A stretch of 64,000 nucleotides of DNA from Leptospira tipperaryensis (GTDB lineage: Bacteria > Spirochaetota > Leptospiria > Leptospirales > Leptospiraceae): contig NZ_CP015217.1 of NCBI RefSeq assembly GCF_001729245.1, forward strand, positions 3,752,001 through 3,816,000. Direction: 5' to 3'. The first letter of the stretch is position 1. Every line of letters begins with the position of its first letter. The position numbers and the translations under genes were made by a program. This document shows positions 8,532 to 16,252 of the stretch, piece by piece. The notes beneath the pieces are model-generated. The model saw only the letters and a program-made list of their open reading frames with translations. It was not told where the DNA came from and searched no databases.

Positions 8532-8590
8532 GGTCAACAAATTGATATGCTGAAGAAAAAGAATTTATTTTCTCAGACAATTTGTTGACC
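8532..8590. terminator. 13-bp perfect inverted repeat between convergent genes
   Basis: GGTCAACAAATTG (8532-8544) and CAATTTGTTGACC (8578-8590) with a 33-nt loop that is itself partly self-complementary. It sits between the plus-strand ABA4-like gene and the minus-strand gene at 8653, so a bidirectional terminator is the simplest reading. No long T run follows. The arms contain TGTTGAC/GTCAACA, the half site of the TetR operators at 6987, which may be chance. Confidence 0.5.
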
Positions 8591-8652
8591 CCGCATCGAT
8601 CGCTCGCGGACGAAAAGAGAAAATCTACTTTATAAAAATATAAAATAGAATT

Positions 8653-9132
8653 CTATTTTAACCCGATAAAAACGTCGATTTGAGAGGATTCAGGATTGGA
8701 AGCCCTTTGATCATAAACTTCAAAATCGGATTGAAAGGCCCTTTTTGATTTCAGATCGGGGCTGGACCAAATTTTTTGCCAAACCGCGACCGCTACTGCA
8801 ACAAGAGGACCGGTTTCGCTCGTAAACTTAGAATAACTTCCTTTTGGAATTTTCCGTAAGTCCATTCCAGCCGGAATCGAACTTATATCCGTAACCTCGA
8901 CTCCGATCAGAATCCGGTATTTTCCCGTTTCATCCGATTCGTAATCCGTATAAACCGCAAGGATGTTTGCGGGTTCTTTTTTATTCGGAATCTTTTCCAA
9001 GATCCCTTCCGCAAAAAATCGATTCCAGAGCCCGGGAATTTTTCCGTTGCCGGACATTTCATCCTGGTTTTTGGTTACTTCCGAAATTCCGACGATTTGT
9101 ATTTCATTTTTCGAAACGATGTCTAAACTCAT
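8653..9132 (-). CDS. GyrI-like/AraC-type effector-binding domain protein
   Basis: 159-residue stand-alone small-molecule-binding protein of the GyrI-like, integron-associated effector-binding type. Typical elements are the N-terminal strand IQIVGISEVTKN, the tryptophan-containing helix (IPGLWNRFFAEG), LAVYTDYESDETGKYRILIGVEV with the strand pair of the fold, IPAGMDLRKIPKGSYSKF, and the C-terminal DFEVYD before IDVFIGLK. There is no DNA-binding domain, so it is a free ligand binder or an unrelated cytoplasmic sensor. ATG 9132; no strong ribosome-binding site. It stands alone between two hairpins. Confidence 0.75.
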   Translation of the reverse strand: MSLDIVSKNEIQIVGISEVTKNQDEMSGNGKIPGLWNRFFAEGILEKIPNKKEPANILAVYTDYESDETGKYRILIGVEVTDISSIPAGMDLRKIPKGSYSKFTSETGPLVAVAVAVWQKIWSSPDLKSKRAFQSDFEVYDQRASNPESSQIDVFIGLK

Positions 9133-9241
9133 TTATCTCCGTAATTCTTTAACGCCTTTTTAAGCAACTCGATGGCAACGAGTCATTTAAAAAAGGAAAA
9201 GAAGTTTTTTCTTTTTGATGAATCGATTGTAAAAGATTTGA

Positions 9242-9291
9242 ATTCTTTTCTCTTGATCTTTTGTGCTTTTTTAAGCTCAGGAGAAAAGAAT
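9242..9291 (-). terminator. Inverted repeat after the lipase-like gene
   Basis: ATTCTTTTCTC (9242-9252) and GAGAAAAGAAT (9281-9291), perfect 11-bp arms with a 28-nt loop, starting 3 bp after the minus-strand stop at 9294. Probably the 3' end of that transcript. The stem is A/T-rich, so confidence is moderate. Confidence 0.45.
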
Positions 9292-9293
9292 CA

Positions 9294-10553
9294 TCAGCGT
9301 TTTTTCAAAACGTTCTTTAAGATTTCTTTTGTTTGAGGATGTGTAATCACTTGATAGTGAGAGGTTTCCAAAAGACAAAAAACTCTCGCTTCCGGATTTG
9401 GTTTTTTACGATACACCTTGTCGCTTAACAAAGTAAGGCTCGGCTTTTCAACGATCCCGTCTCCGATCCAAGAGGACCATTTGGATTCTTCTTCCGTAAC
9501 AAGACTATAGATCTGAGTCGCGTCGATCTCATCCAATTCTCCGAAATAGGAATCATTTACATATCTCTGAATCTGCTTGTTTTGAACCCAGTCCTCGTCT
9601 CGAATGATTCCGTGAGAAAGATCCTTGATCGCGTCGCTTCTTTGATTTCCAATAAAACCGATGATGCTCACGGGAAGAATCGGAAGAGATTCAGCTCCCA
9701 ACCCGAGCCAAAAACCGATCTTTTCGATATAAGATCCTCCATCCGGAGAATTGATTACAAGAGCGTGTCTTATTTTTTTTCCGAAGTCGCCATTCTTCTG
9801 CTTAGCCTGATAGAGAGCGCTTCTAAAAATCAACCCGCCTTGGCTGTAAGCAATGACGTCTAACGTTTTATCTTTAAGTTCCGAAGAGCTCAATAATTGT
9901 TCCATAAGCTCCAACATCGCTTTTGCGTTTGTGGAAAGATGAATCCCCGGATTAAATCGAAGATAGATCGGATAGTATCCGGATTCTTTCATCGTTTCGG
10001 AAATCGGAACCTCACCCTTTGCGTTCCAAAGTCCTTCGTCGCAAAACAATCCCGGAATACAAAGGATCAGATGAGGAAGTTCGGATTTTTTCCAGCCCTC
10101 GACGACTTCTTGATAACCGACATCCGCTCCGTCGATACGAAACGAGGCTTTGATATGCGAAGTGGTGACCATCCCTGCGAAGGATTCTCCAACGATACTG
10201 GAAACTGGAATATTTTCAAAAAGAGTACGTTTTACAACTACGTCCGCCATCTCAAGCGCGTCTAACGCTTGGTGCATCGCCTTTGCAGTGGAAGTAAGCG
10301 CCTGCGAAAGTCCCTGTTCCGTTTTTTCACCGGCGTTTTTAAGAGACTCTCCCGACTTGGAAAGAAATTCCGCGAAGCTCGTATCCTGTATCAAAGGAAT
10401 GTCTGAGAGTTGGGAAAGTTGTTTCGAAGACCAATCGAAGGATTCAGTCAAGATGGAACGAACTCCTTCCAAAGTTCCTACAGAAGTATCTTTCGCAAGT
10501 TTCACCAATAGTTTACTCAGATCCATAGCTGGCTTCGTAGGTTTATAAGTCAT
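9294..10553 (-). CDS. Alpha/beta hydrolase, lipase/esterase-like
   Basis: 419-residue serine hydrolase. The nucleophile elbow is AYSQGGLIF (G/A-x-S-x-G, about residue 243). The oxyanion strand is HLILCIPGLFCDEGLW. The histidine is expected in LLETSHYQVITHP near the C terminus, as in triacylglycerol lipases of the LipA/PGAP1 type. Residues 10-110 are amphipathic and helical without a signal peptide, perhaps a membrane-association region. I start it at ATG 10553, since AAGGAG lies 9 nt before it; the longer frame from 10571 would include the ribosome-binding site in the coding sequence. Substrate unknown; a lipid or polyester is likely. Divergent from the radical SAM gene. Confidence 0.85.
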   Translation of the reverse strand: MTYKPTKPAMDLSKLLVKLAKDTSVGTLEGVRSILTESFDWSSKQLSQLSDIPLIQDTSFAEFLSKSGESLKNAGEKTEQGLSQALTSTAKAMHQALDALEMADVVVKRTLFENIPVSSIVGESFAGMVTTSHIKASFRIDGADVGYQEVVEGWKKSELPHLILCIPGLFCDEGLWNAKGEVPISETMKESGYYPIYLRFNPGIHLSTNAKAMLELMEQLLSSSELKDKTLDVIAYSQGGLIFRSALYQAKQKNGDFGKKIRHALVINSPDGGSYIEKIGFWLGLGAESLPILPVSIIGFIGNQRSDAIKDLSHGIIRDEDWVQNKQIQRYVNDSYFGELDEIDATQIYSLVTEEESKWSSWIGDGIVEKPSLTLLSDKVYRKKPNPEARVFCLLETSHYQVITHPQTKEILKNVLKKR

Positions 10554-10687
10554 TTCCGCTTCTCCTTCCATCGCCCGCGCAGTATAACCCGTAATTCTTC
10601 TTTGGTCAATGGATAAAATTTAAGAATTCGAATTCTATCGCAGACGAAGTCGCTTGATCTTGAAGTCGTTTTGGTTTCTATGGTGTC

Positions 10688-12391
10688 ATGCGACTCTTGC
10701 TCATTCAACCTCCGGTTGAAGACTTTTATGATACGGATATCCGATTACAACCCATCGGTCTTTGTTATCTCAAAGGAGCCGTTCAAAAATTCTTACCCGA
10801 TGTGGAAGTAATCATTCGTGATTTTCACAGGGGCAACGGAAGCAAACTCGCGGGAAGAAGAACTCTTCCCATTCCCAAAGAACTCAAATACTTAAAAGAA
10901 TATTATCCGGTCGCGGATAAAAGTCCATTCTCCACTTTTTTTGAATACTTCCGTTTTGGAGCATCTTACGAAGACATCGCCAAGGAAGTAAGATCGATTC
11001 AACCGGATCTTATAGGAATCTCTTCCTTGTTTTCTCCTTACTATCGCGAAGCTTTGAAGACCGCGGCAGCGATCAAAGAAACGATCGACGTTCCGATTCT
11101 TATGGGCGGCTCTCACGTTTCGGCTTGTCCGGAGCTGATGCTTTCCGATGTAAACGTAGACTTTATCATCCGCGGTGAAGGAGAAAAACCGATCTGCGAC
11201 TTTTTAAAGGAATTCAAAACCGAAAAACGTTATGCTACCATTGCTTCTCTCGGTTGGAAAGAAAACGGAAAGATGATACTCAATCCGATCGGGGAAAATT
11301 TTTCGATTCAAGAACTCCCGCCTCCGGATCTTTCTTCACTTTCAAAGGAACACTATCTTTTTGAGGGAAAGCCGATGCGTTTTATAATCACCTCGAGAAG
11401 TTGTCCTCATCGTTGTAGTTTTTGTTCGGTACATACTACATTTGGAACCAAGTATAGAAGAAACACTGTGGAAAATGTTTTAAACGAAATCAAAGATTCT
11501 TACAAACTCGGTTATCGAGTATTTGATTTTGAGGACGACAATCTTACATTTTTCAAACCGGAGATGAAACAACTCTGCGAAGAATTGATTCAAACCTTTC
11601 CCAAAAAAGACGTTCAATTTGTAGCGATGAACGGAATCTCTTATATCAGCTTGGATTCCGAACTTTTGGTTCTGATGAAGGAAGCTGGTTTTACAAACCT
11701 AAATCTTGCGTTAGTCAGCTCGGACAAGCTCGTAAGAGAAACCACCAAAAGACCGCATACGATCGAAAAGTATCTTCAAATCGTACAAGAAGGTTTTGCA
11801 CTCGGCTTTCACATCACGTCTTATCAGATCCTCGGTCTTCCGATGGAAACCTTGGATTCTATGATTCAAACCCTTCAGTTCAACGCGGAACAACCGGTGC
11901 TCATGGGCGCTTCTCTTTTTTATCTCACTCCCAATTCTCCGATCGCGGCGGGCTTTCCCGAAAGAAACGAGTCCGATGTATTTTTATCCAGATTGACTTC
12001 GATGGCGATTCCCTCCGAACATTTTGAAAGAGAGGACATCTATTCCCTTTTTATCGTAACTCGAATTTTAAACTTTTTAAAGAGCGCACCGATTCCAAAA
12101 GACGAAATGGTTTCTCTTACCGATGCTCTTTCGATCTTAGAAAAATCGGGAGTTCGTTCTTTGATCGGAGTTAAGCTTTTTCAAAAACTCTTCCAAGAAA
12201 AAATTCTCTATGCTTCCACAAGTCGGGAAGAAGTTCCTTTAGAAAAATTTCGTCATTCGATATTGGAAATGGTTTTCAACGGCTTAGAAAGAATCACAAC
12301 ACTTTCCGGCGGAAAGATTCTTCTTCCCAATTGGAAACAAACGGAATCTTCGTTTCATACAAATTCCAATTTTCATTCAAGTTCGTTTTAA
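10688..12391 (+). CDS. B12-binding domain radical SAM enzyme
   Basis: 567 residues. The N-terminal cobalamin-binding Rossmann domain covers about 1-190 (MRLLLIQPPVEDFYD, then IGISSLFSPYYREALK and PILMGGSHVSACPE). The radical SAM domain follows with the cluster motif C239-x3-C243-x2-C246 (SRSCPHRCSFCS). The last 150 residues are helical, as in anaerobic magnesium-protoporphyrin cyclase (BchE)-type and methylating enzymes. The B12 histidine motif (DxHxxG) is not evident, so the cofactor may be bound base-off or lost. Reaction unknown; this class methylates or rearranges unactivated carbons. Transcribed alone, divergent from the hydrolase. Confidence 0.9.
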   Translation: MRLLLIQPPVEDFYDTDIRLQPIGLCYLKGAVQKFLPDVEVIIRDFHRGNGSKLAGRRTLPIPKELKYLKEYYPVADKSPFSTFFEYFRFGASYEDIAKEVRSIQPDLIGISSLFSPYYREALKTAAAIKETIDVPILMGGSHVSACPELMLSDVNVDFIIRGEGEKPICDFLKEFKTEKRYATIASLGWKENGKMILNPIGENFSIQELPPPDLSSLSKEHYLFEGKPMRFIITSRSCPHRCSFCSVHTTFGTKYRRNTVENVLNEIKDSYKLGYRVFDFEDDNLTFFKPEMKQLCEELIQTFPKKDVQFVAMNGISYISLDSELLVLMKEAGFTNLNLALVSSDKLVRETTKRPHTIEKYLQIVQEGFALGFHITSYQILGLPMETLDSMIQTLQFNAEQPVLMGASLFYLTPNSPIAAGFPERNESDVFLSRLTSMAIPSEHFEREDIYSLFIVTRILNFLKSAPIPKDEMVSLTDALSILEKSGVRSLIGVKLFQKLFQEKILYASTSREEVPLEKFRHSILEMVFNGLERITTLSGGKILLPNWKQTESSFHTNSNFHSSSF

Positions 12392-12504
12392 AAAATTCTA
12401 AAATACTCGGCTCTCTTTGTCTTCAAAAAGATTTTGAATCTTTGTACAAATCGGAATTCTTTACTACATTCTTCTTTGTATCATTTTTAGAATCTCGTAA
12501 ATCC

Positions 12505-12533
12505 TTGACAGATTTTTAAAATGCGTTAATGAT
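12505..12533 (+). promoter_or_regulatory. Promoter of the AraC-type regulator gene
   Basis: TTGACA at 12505-12510, 17-bp spacer, AATGAT at 12528-12533 (4 of 6 to consensus). The start would fall near 12540, 17 bp before the ATG at 12557. Confidence 0.5.
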
Positions 12534-12556
12534 CCTTCGTTGATTCTTAAACTTTT

Positions 12557-13666
12557 ATGAATATTCTGTTTCTATTTTTATTTTCATTTACGATCTTTGG
12601 ATCCTATCTCGGGGTATTGCTCTGTTTCGGACAGCTTGTCTTGTCAAGAAAGACCGCGCTCAATCGATTGTTGGCGACGTTATTTTTAGGATTGGCTTGT
12701 TTGCAAGTCAGCGTCCTTTGTGTCACAACAAACGCTGAAGAATCGTTCCCATATCTCGTCCTTCTTTATCTGCCCGTTTTAGGAACGATAGGGCCCGTTC
12801 TCTATGGAATCCATAAAATCATACAGGACCCGAATTTTGAAAAAACCAAGTTTGGATTAAAAGAAAAACACTGGATTCTTCCCGGAATCCTTTGGTTATT
12901 CTACGCCGCGAGTTTCTTTGTTCCTAACATAACGATTCAAGAAGGAATTCGATCTTTTCTAAAAAACAGAGGAGCTTCTGATTGGATCTGTCTTTTCCCT
13001 CTGGGAATTCTGGTCGTATATCTTTTGGCGATTCTTATGGAGAGTAGAATGCTCTTTCAAAAGGAAATTCTTCGTAACGAGTGGACCGCGCGGGTTCTAC
13101 TCTATATACTTTTTGCTACTACGATCAATCATTCCACAGCGGCTCTATTCTTATTTCATAAAAATGGAATATTCCTTCAGATGAGTTCCTCTTTGATGGC
13201 TCTCAGCCTTTGTATATCCTATCTTATCGGAAGAAAGTATCCTCAATATTTTCAAAACCTTCAAAGTGTAGCCAGAGAAAGCGCAAGAAAATATGCACGT
13301 TCTCTCTTGCAGGGATTGGATCTGAACGTAATTCGGGAGAATCTTCTCATCAGTTTGGAAAAGGAAAAAATATTTCGAGACGAGGATCTCACCTTATCAG
13401 CATTAGCGGAAGAACTCGCGCTTACGCCGCATCAACTTTCAGAATTCATCAATCAAGAGATGGGAAAAAATTTCGCGGCCCTCGTAAACGATTATAGAAT
13501 CCAAGATGCTTGTGAACTTTTGATAAACGAACCTGAAAGATCGATCTTAGACATCGCGTATGAAGTCGGATTTCGAAGCAAAACTTCGTTTCACCGTTCT
13601 TTTCTAAAGGGAATCGGACTTCCTCCTTCCGAATATAGGGAGCAAAATACGAAAAAGCTTTTTTAA
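12557..13666 (+). CDS. Membrane-embedded AraC-family transcriptional regulator
   Basis: 369 residues. About seven hydrophobic helices occupy 1-220, beginning MNILFLFLFSFTIFGSYLG. The C-terminal 100 residues are an AraC DNA-binding domain with both helix-turn-helix units: LTLSALAEELALTPHQLSEFI, then ILDIAYEVGFRSKTSFHRSF and the family tail GLPPSEYRE. The regulator would therefore act from the membrane, sensing a lipid, membrane state or small ligand through its helices. The gene lies 120 bp upstream of a fatty acid desaturase and may control it. This architecture is frequent in Leptospira and Bacteroidetes; ligands are unknown. Confidence 0.88.
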   Translation: MNILFLFLFSFTIFGSYLGVLLCFGQLVLSRKTALNRLLATLFLGLACLQVSVLCVTTNAEESFPYLVLLYLPVLGTIGPVLYGIHKIIQDPNFEKTKFGLKEKHWILPGILWLFYAASFFVPNITIQEGIRSFLKNRGASDWICLFPLGILVVYLLAILMESRMLFQKEILRNEWTARVLLYILFATTINHSTAALFLFHKNGIFLQMSSSLMALSLCISYLIGRKYPQYFQNLQSVARESARKYARSLLQGLDLNVIRENLLISLEKEKIFRDEDLTLSALAEELALTPHQLSEFINQEMGKNFAALVNDYRIQDACELLINEPERSILDIAYEVGFRSKTSFHRSFLKGIGLPPSEYREQNTKKLF

Positions 13667-13703
13667 TTTTAGAATCTAGGTTAGAATTTTCTAAGAGACC
13701 GGA

Positions 13704-13721
13704 CCCGGTTTATAAACTGGG
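13704..13721. promoter_or_regulatory. 18-bp palindrome upstream of desaturase
   Basis: CCCGGTTTATAAACTGGG, one mismatched pair between the arms. It lies in the 120-bp gap between the AraC-type gene and the desaturase, 66 bp before the ATG. Candidate operator for fatty-acid control; the symmetry suits a homodimer (TetR/GntR type) rather than AraC. Confidence 0.4.
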
Positions 13722-13786
13722 ACGACGGATCCGACGAGCCAAGTTAGCATAAAGCCGAATTCGCAAAACTCGAAAGAAGGTGAATC

Positions 13787-14875
13787 ATGAATGCTGAATT
13801 GAAAGTTGTAAAACCCTATGAGATTCTTTCCGAAAAGGATCGAACTAAAAAGATCATCCAGTGGATTCGTTTTTGGGATACAAAGATTCGAAATCGATTC
13901 CCGTTTCTTACAAAACACCAAGATACAATCGGTTTAGGAATCACTCTTGGATCCGCGTCGCTGATGATTCTTTTCGCAGGTCTTTATATCTCCGGGCAGA
14001 TTCCATTCTGGCTATGCATCGCGTCTAACGCGATCTTTGCGTCCTTTCTTCACGAGATCGAACACGATCTTATCCACAATCTCTACTTCAAAGGAAATTC
14101 TAAGATTCAAAACTTTATGTTCTGGGTGGTTTGGCTTTTTCGGGCCAATACCGTAAATCCTTGGTTTCGTCGAGAGATTCATCTATTACATCATAAGGTT
14201 TCCGGAAATAAGGAAGACGTGGAAGAAAGAATGATCGGAAACGGAATGGCATTCGGCTTGCGAAGACTATTTACGATGATCGACGGAAACATGGCTTTGA
14301 TTCTTCAGGGAAGAAACGTTGGAAAAGACGCTTATTCCTATCTTCGGAAAATTACGGCTCCTCGAATTATCGGACCTTACAGAGAAATATTTTTTATACT
14401 CTGGTATCTTTTTCTAATGCTAAATACATTCTATTTTTTGAATCTGATTACGGGACTTCCTTTCGGAAAACTTACCTTTTTAAATCCGGCATTTTCGGTT
14501 CTAAACACAATTGCGGTCGTATACCTCGTTCCAAATTGGATTCGTCAGACTTCAATTCAGATCGTTTCCTCCAATATGCATTATTACGGAGACGTTCCCA
14601 ACGTTTACAACCAAACTCAGGTTCTAAATTCTTGGCTCGTCTTACCGTTTCATCTTTTCTGTTTTAATTTCGGAGCGACTCACGGAATCCATCACTTCGT
14701 GGTCAATCAACCCTTTTACTTAAGACAACTTACTTCGTTTTACGTTCTTCCAGCGATGAAACGTTATGGAATTCGCTTTAACGATTTCAAAAGTATGCTC
14801 CGAGGAAATTCTAAAAATCGAATCGAAAATCTTTCCGAATTTCCCAAATCGGTGGATTTCAAACCTCAAACATAA
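13787..14875 (+). CDS. Fatty acid desaturase family membrane protein
   Basis: 362-residue di-iron membrane enzyme that introduces a double bond or hydroxyl into acyl chains. The three histidine boxes are present: H89-EIE-H93 in FLHEIEHDLIH, H132-xx-HH136 in HLLHH, and H299-xx-HH303 in GATHGIHHF. Two pairs of hydrophobic helices lie between the boxes (about 45-85 and 195-235). A good ribosome-binding site (GAAGGTG) precedes ATG 13787. The acyltransferase-like gene at 14890 starts 14 bp after the stop, so they form an operon. An upstream palindrome and a membrane AraC gene suggest lipid-responsive control. Substrate position cannot be told. Confidence 0.9.
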   Translation: MNAELKVVKPYEILSEKDRTKKIIQWIRFWDTKIRNRFPFLTKHQDTIGLGITLGSASLMILFAGLYISGQIPFWLCIASNAIFASFLHEIEHDLIHNLYFKGNSKIQNFMFWVVWLFRANTVNPWFRREIHLLHHKVSGNKEDVEERMIGNGMAFGLRRLFTMIDGNMALILQGRNVGKDAYSYLRKITAPRIIGPYREIFFILWYLFLMLNTFYFLNLITGLPFGKLTFLNPAFSVLNTIAVVYLVPNWIRQTSIQIVSSNMHYYGDVPNVYNQTQVLNSWLVLPFHLFCFNFGATHGIHHFVVNQPFYLRQLTSFYVLPAMKRYGIRFNDFKSMLRGNSKNRIENLSEFPKSVDFKPQT

Positions 14876-14889
14876 AATAAAGACGATCG

Positions 14890-16215
14890 ATGCACATTCA
14901 GAACGACGTAAACCCTCACGAAAAAAAACAAGAGCGACCTCTCGACAAAGCCGAATCTACTTTTTGGCTTTTGGATCGGGTTTCTTCCATGAACTTCGCG
15001 GTAATCGCTGAGGGCGACGGCGACTTGAATCTGGATACGATTCAAAGAGCTCTCAACGTAGTGCAGACCAAACATCCGCTCGCAAACGTTAAAGTGGAAT
15101 TAGGCAACGAGTTCCGCCTTACTTTCAAAACCGTTTCCGAAAAAAGAATTCCTCTCAAAATTCTCAAATTGGAAAACGAGATTTGGAGAAATCAATTAGC
15201 GGAAGAAATCATGATTCCTTTTTCGGAGGGTGAATCCCCTTTGATCCGAGCCGTGTTTTTTTCTTCCGTCTCCGGAAATTGGGTGTTGAGCGTGATCTTT
15301 CATCACAGCATCGCTGACGGAAGATCCGGGGCTCTGTTTCTTACGGAAGTATTGAAAGAAGCTGGAAATAATTTAGAAAATTCGAATATTCTAAATTCTA
15401 ATAAATTACCGGATTCGGTTCTTTCTTTGTTGAAAGTCAAAAAGGAAATTTCGGAAGTACTCAAAAAACCAAACCCTTCCGAAGAAATTACGATTCGGAT
15501 TTCCTCCCTGCCGACCTTTTCCAAGAAGAATCAAGAAACAAATCCCGTTTTAACGGGCTTTCAATTGACGAAAGAAGAATTACAAAACCTTCTTGTTCTC
15601 TGTAAACAAAAAGAAACTACATTGCACGGCCTTATCGGTGCAGCACAACTGATCGCATTATATTCTTTGTTTGAAACTACGGATCCGATTCTTCTCAATC
15701 TTTCTAATCCCGCGGATTTAAAACCGAATCTATCGCAAGAAGTCGCGAGTGAAACATTAGGGCTTTATATTACTCTTCTTACGTTAGGAATTGTCATTCA
15801 GAACCATTCGGATCCGTGGACGATCGCAAAGGAAATTTCCACCGGACTCAGGGCTCAGATTAGAAACGGAAACAATGACATTTCTTTTTACGAACTCATT
15901 CCTCCGGCCAATCAGATTTTGAGTAAACCGAACGGGATAAAAGTTCTTTCGACTCTTCTCCAAAGATTTCCGCAAGCGAGCGTTCTGAGCAACGTAGGAA
16001 TTTTACCGGATTTGCCTAAGTTTTATAATTTCAGCGTGTCCAATCTTTCGTTTACGGTTCATCCTTCGCTGTCTCAATCCGTATTCGTTTCCGCGTCGAC
16101 GTATCAAGGAAAACTTACGATTCTTCTCAATTACGATTCAAATCGATGGACGCCCGGAAAATTCGAAGTTTTTAAGAATCATTTCGAGAGAATTCTTAGA
16201 GAGATAAAAGTTTAA
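14890..16215 (+). CDS. Condensation-domain acyltransferase (PapA/wax ester synthase-like)
   Basis: 441 residues of the CoA-dependent acyltransferase superfamily. The catalytic motif HHxxxDG is intact: H138 H139 SIA D143 G144 in VIFHHSIADGRSG. The N-terminal PLDKAESTFWLLDRVSSM and C-terminal strand VSNLSFTVHPSLSQS (solvent-channel region) resemble PapA5-type and alcohol acetyltransferase-like proteins, which esterify an acyl group to a hydroxyl. No carrier-protein domain is attached. It shares a transcript with the desaturase, so an unsaturated or hydroxylated acyl chain may be its donor or acceptor (inference). The ATG at 14890 has no clear ribosome-binding site and may depend on translation of the upstream gene. 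Confidence 0.8.
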   Translation: MHIQNDVNPHEKKQERPLDKAESTFWLLDRVSSMNFAVIAEGDGDLNLDTIQRALNVVQTKHPLANVKVELGNEFRLTFKTVSEKRIPLKILKLENEIWRNQLAEEIMIPFSEGESPLIRAVFFSSVSGNWVLSVIFHHSIADGRSGALFLTEVLKEAGNNLENSNILNSNKLPDSVLSLLKVKKEISEVLKKPNPSEEITIRISSLPTFSKKNQETNPVLTGFQLTKEELQNLLVLCKQKETTLHGLIGAAQLIALYSLFETTDPILLNLSNPADLKPNLSQEVASETLGLYITLLTLGIVIQNHSDPWTIAKEISTGLRAQIRNGNNDISFYELIPPANQILSKPNGIKVLSTLLQRFPQASVLSNVGILPDLPKFYNFSVSNLSFTVHPSLSQSVFVSASTYQGKLTILLNYDSNRWTPGKFEVFKNHFERILREIKV

Positions 16216-16252
16216 AATATAATTAGAATATTCTTCTTTTTTAAAGTATCCG

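Noticed and set aside
8532..8590. Fourth operator for the TetR regulator at 6309
   Set aside because: The arms contain TGTTGAC, but the two half sites are 46 bp apart and the spacing does not match the 17-bp sites. A terminator between convergent genes explains it better.
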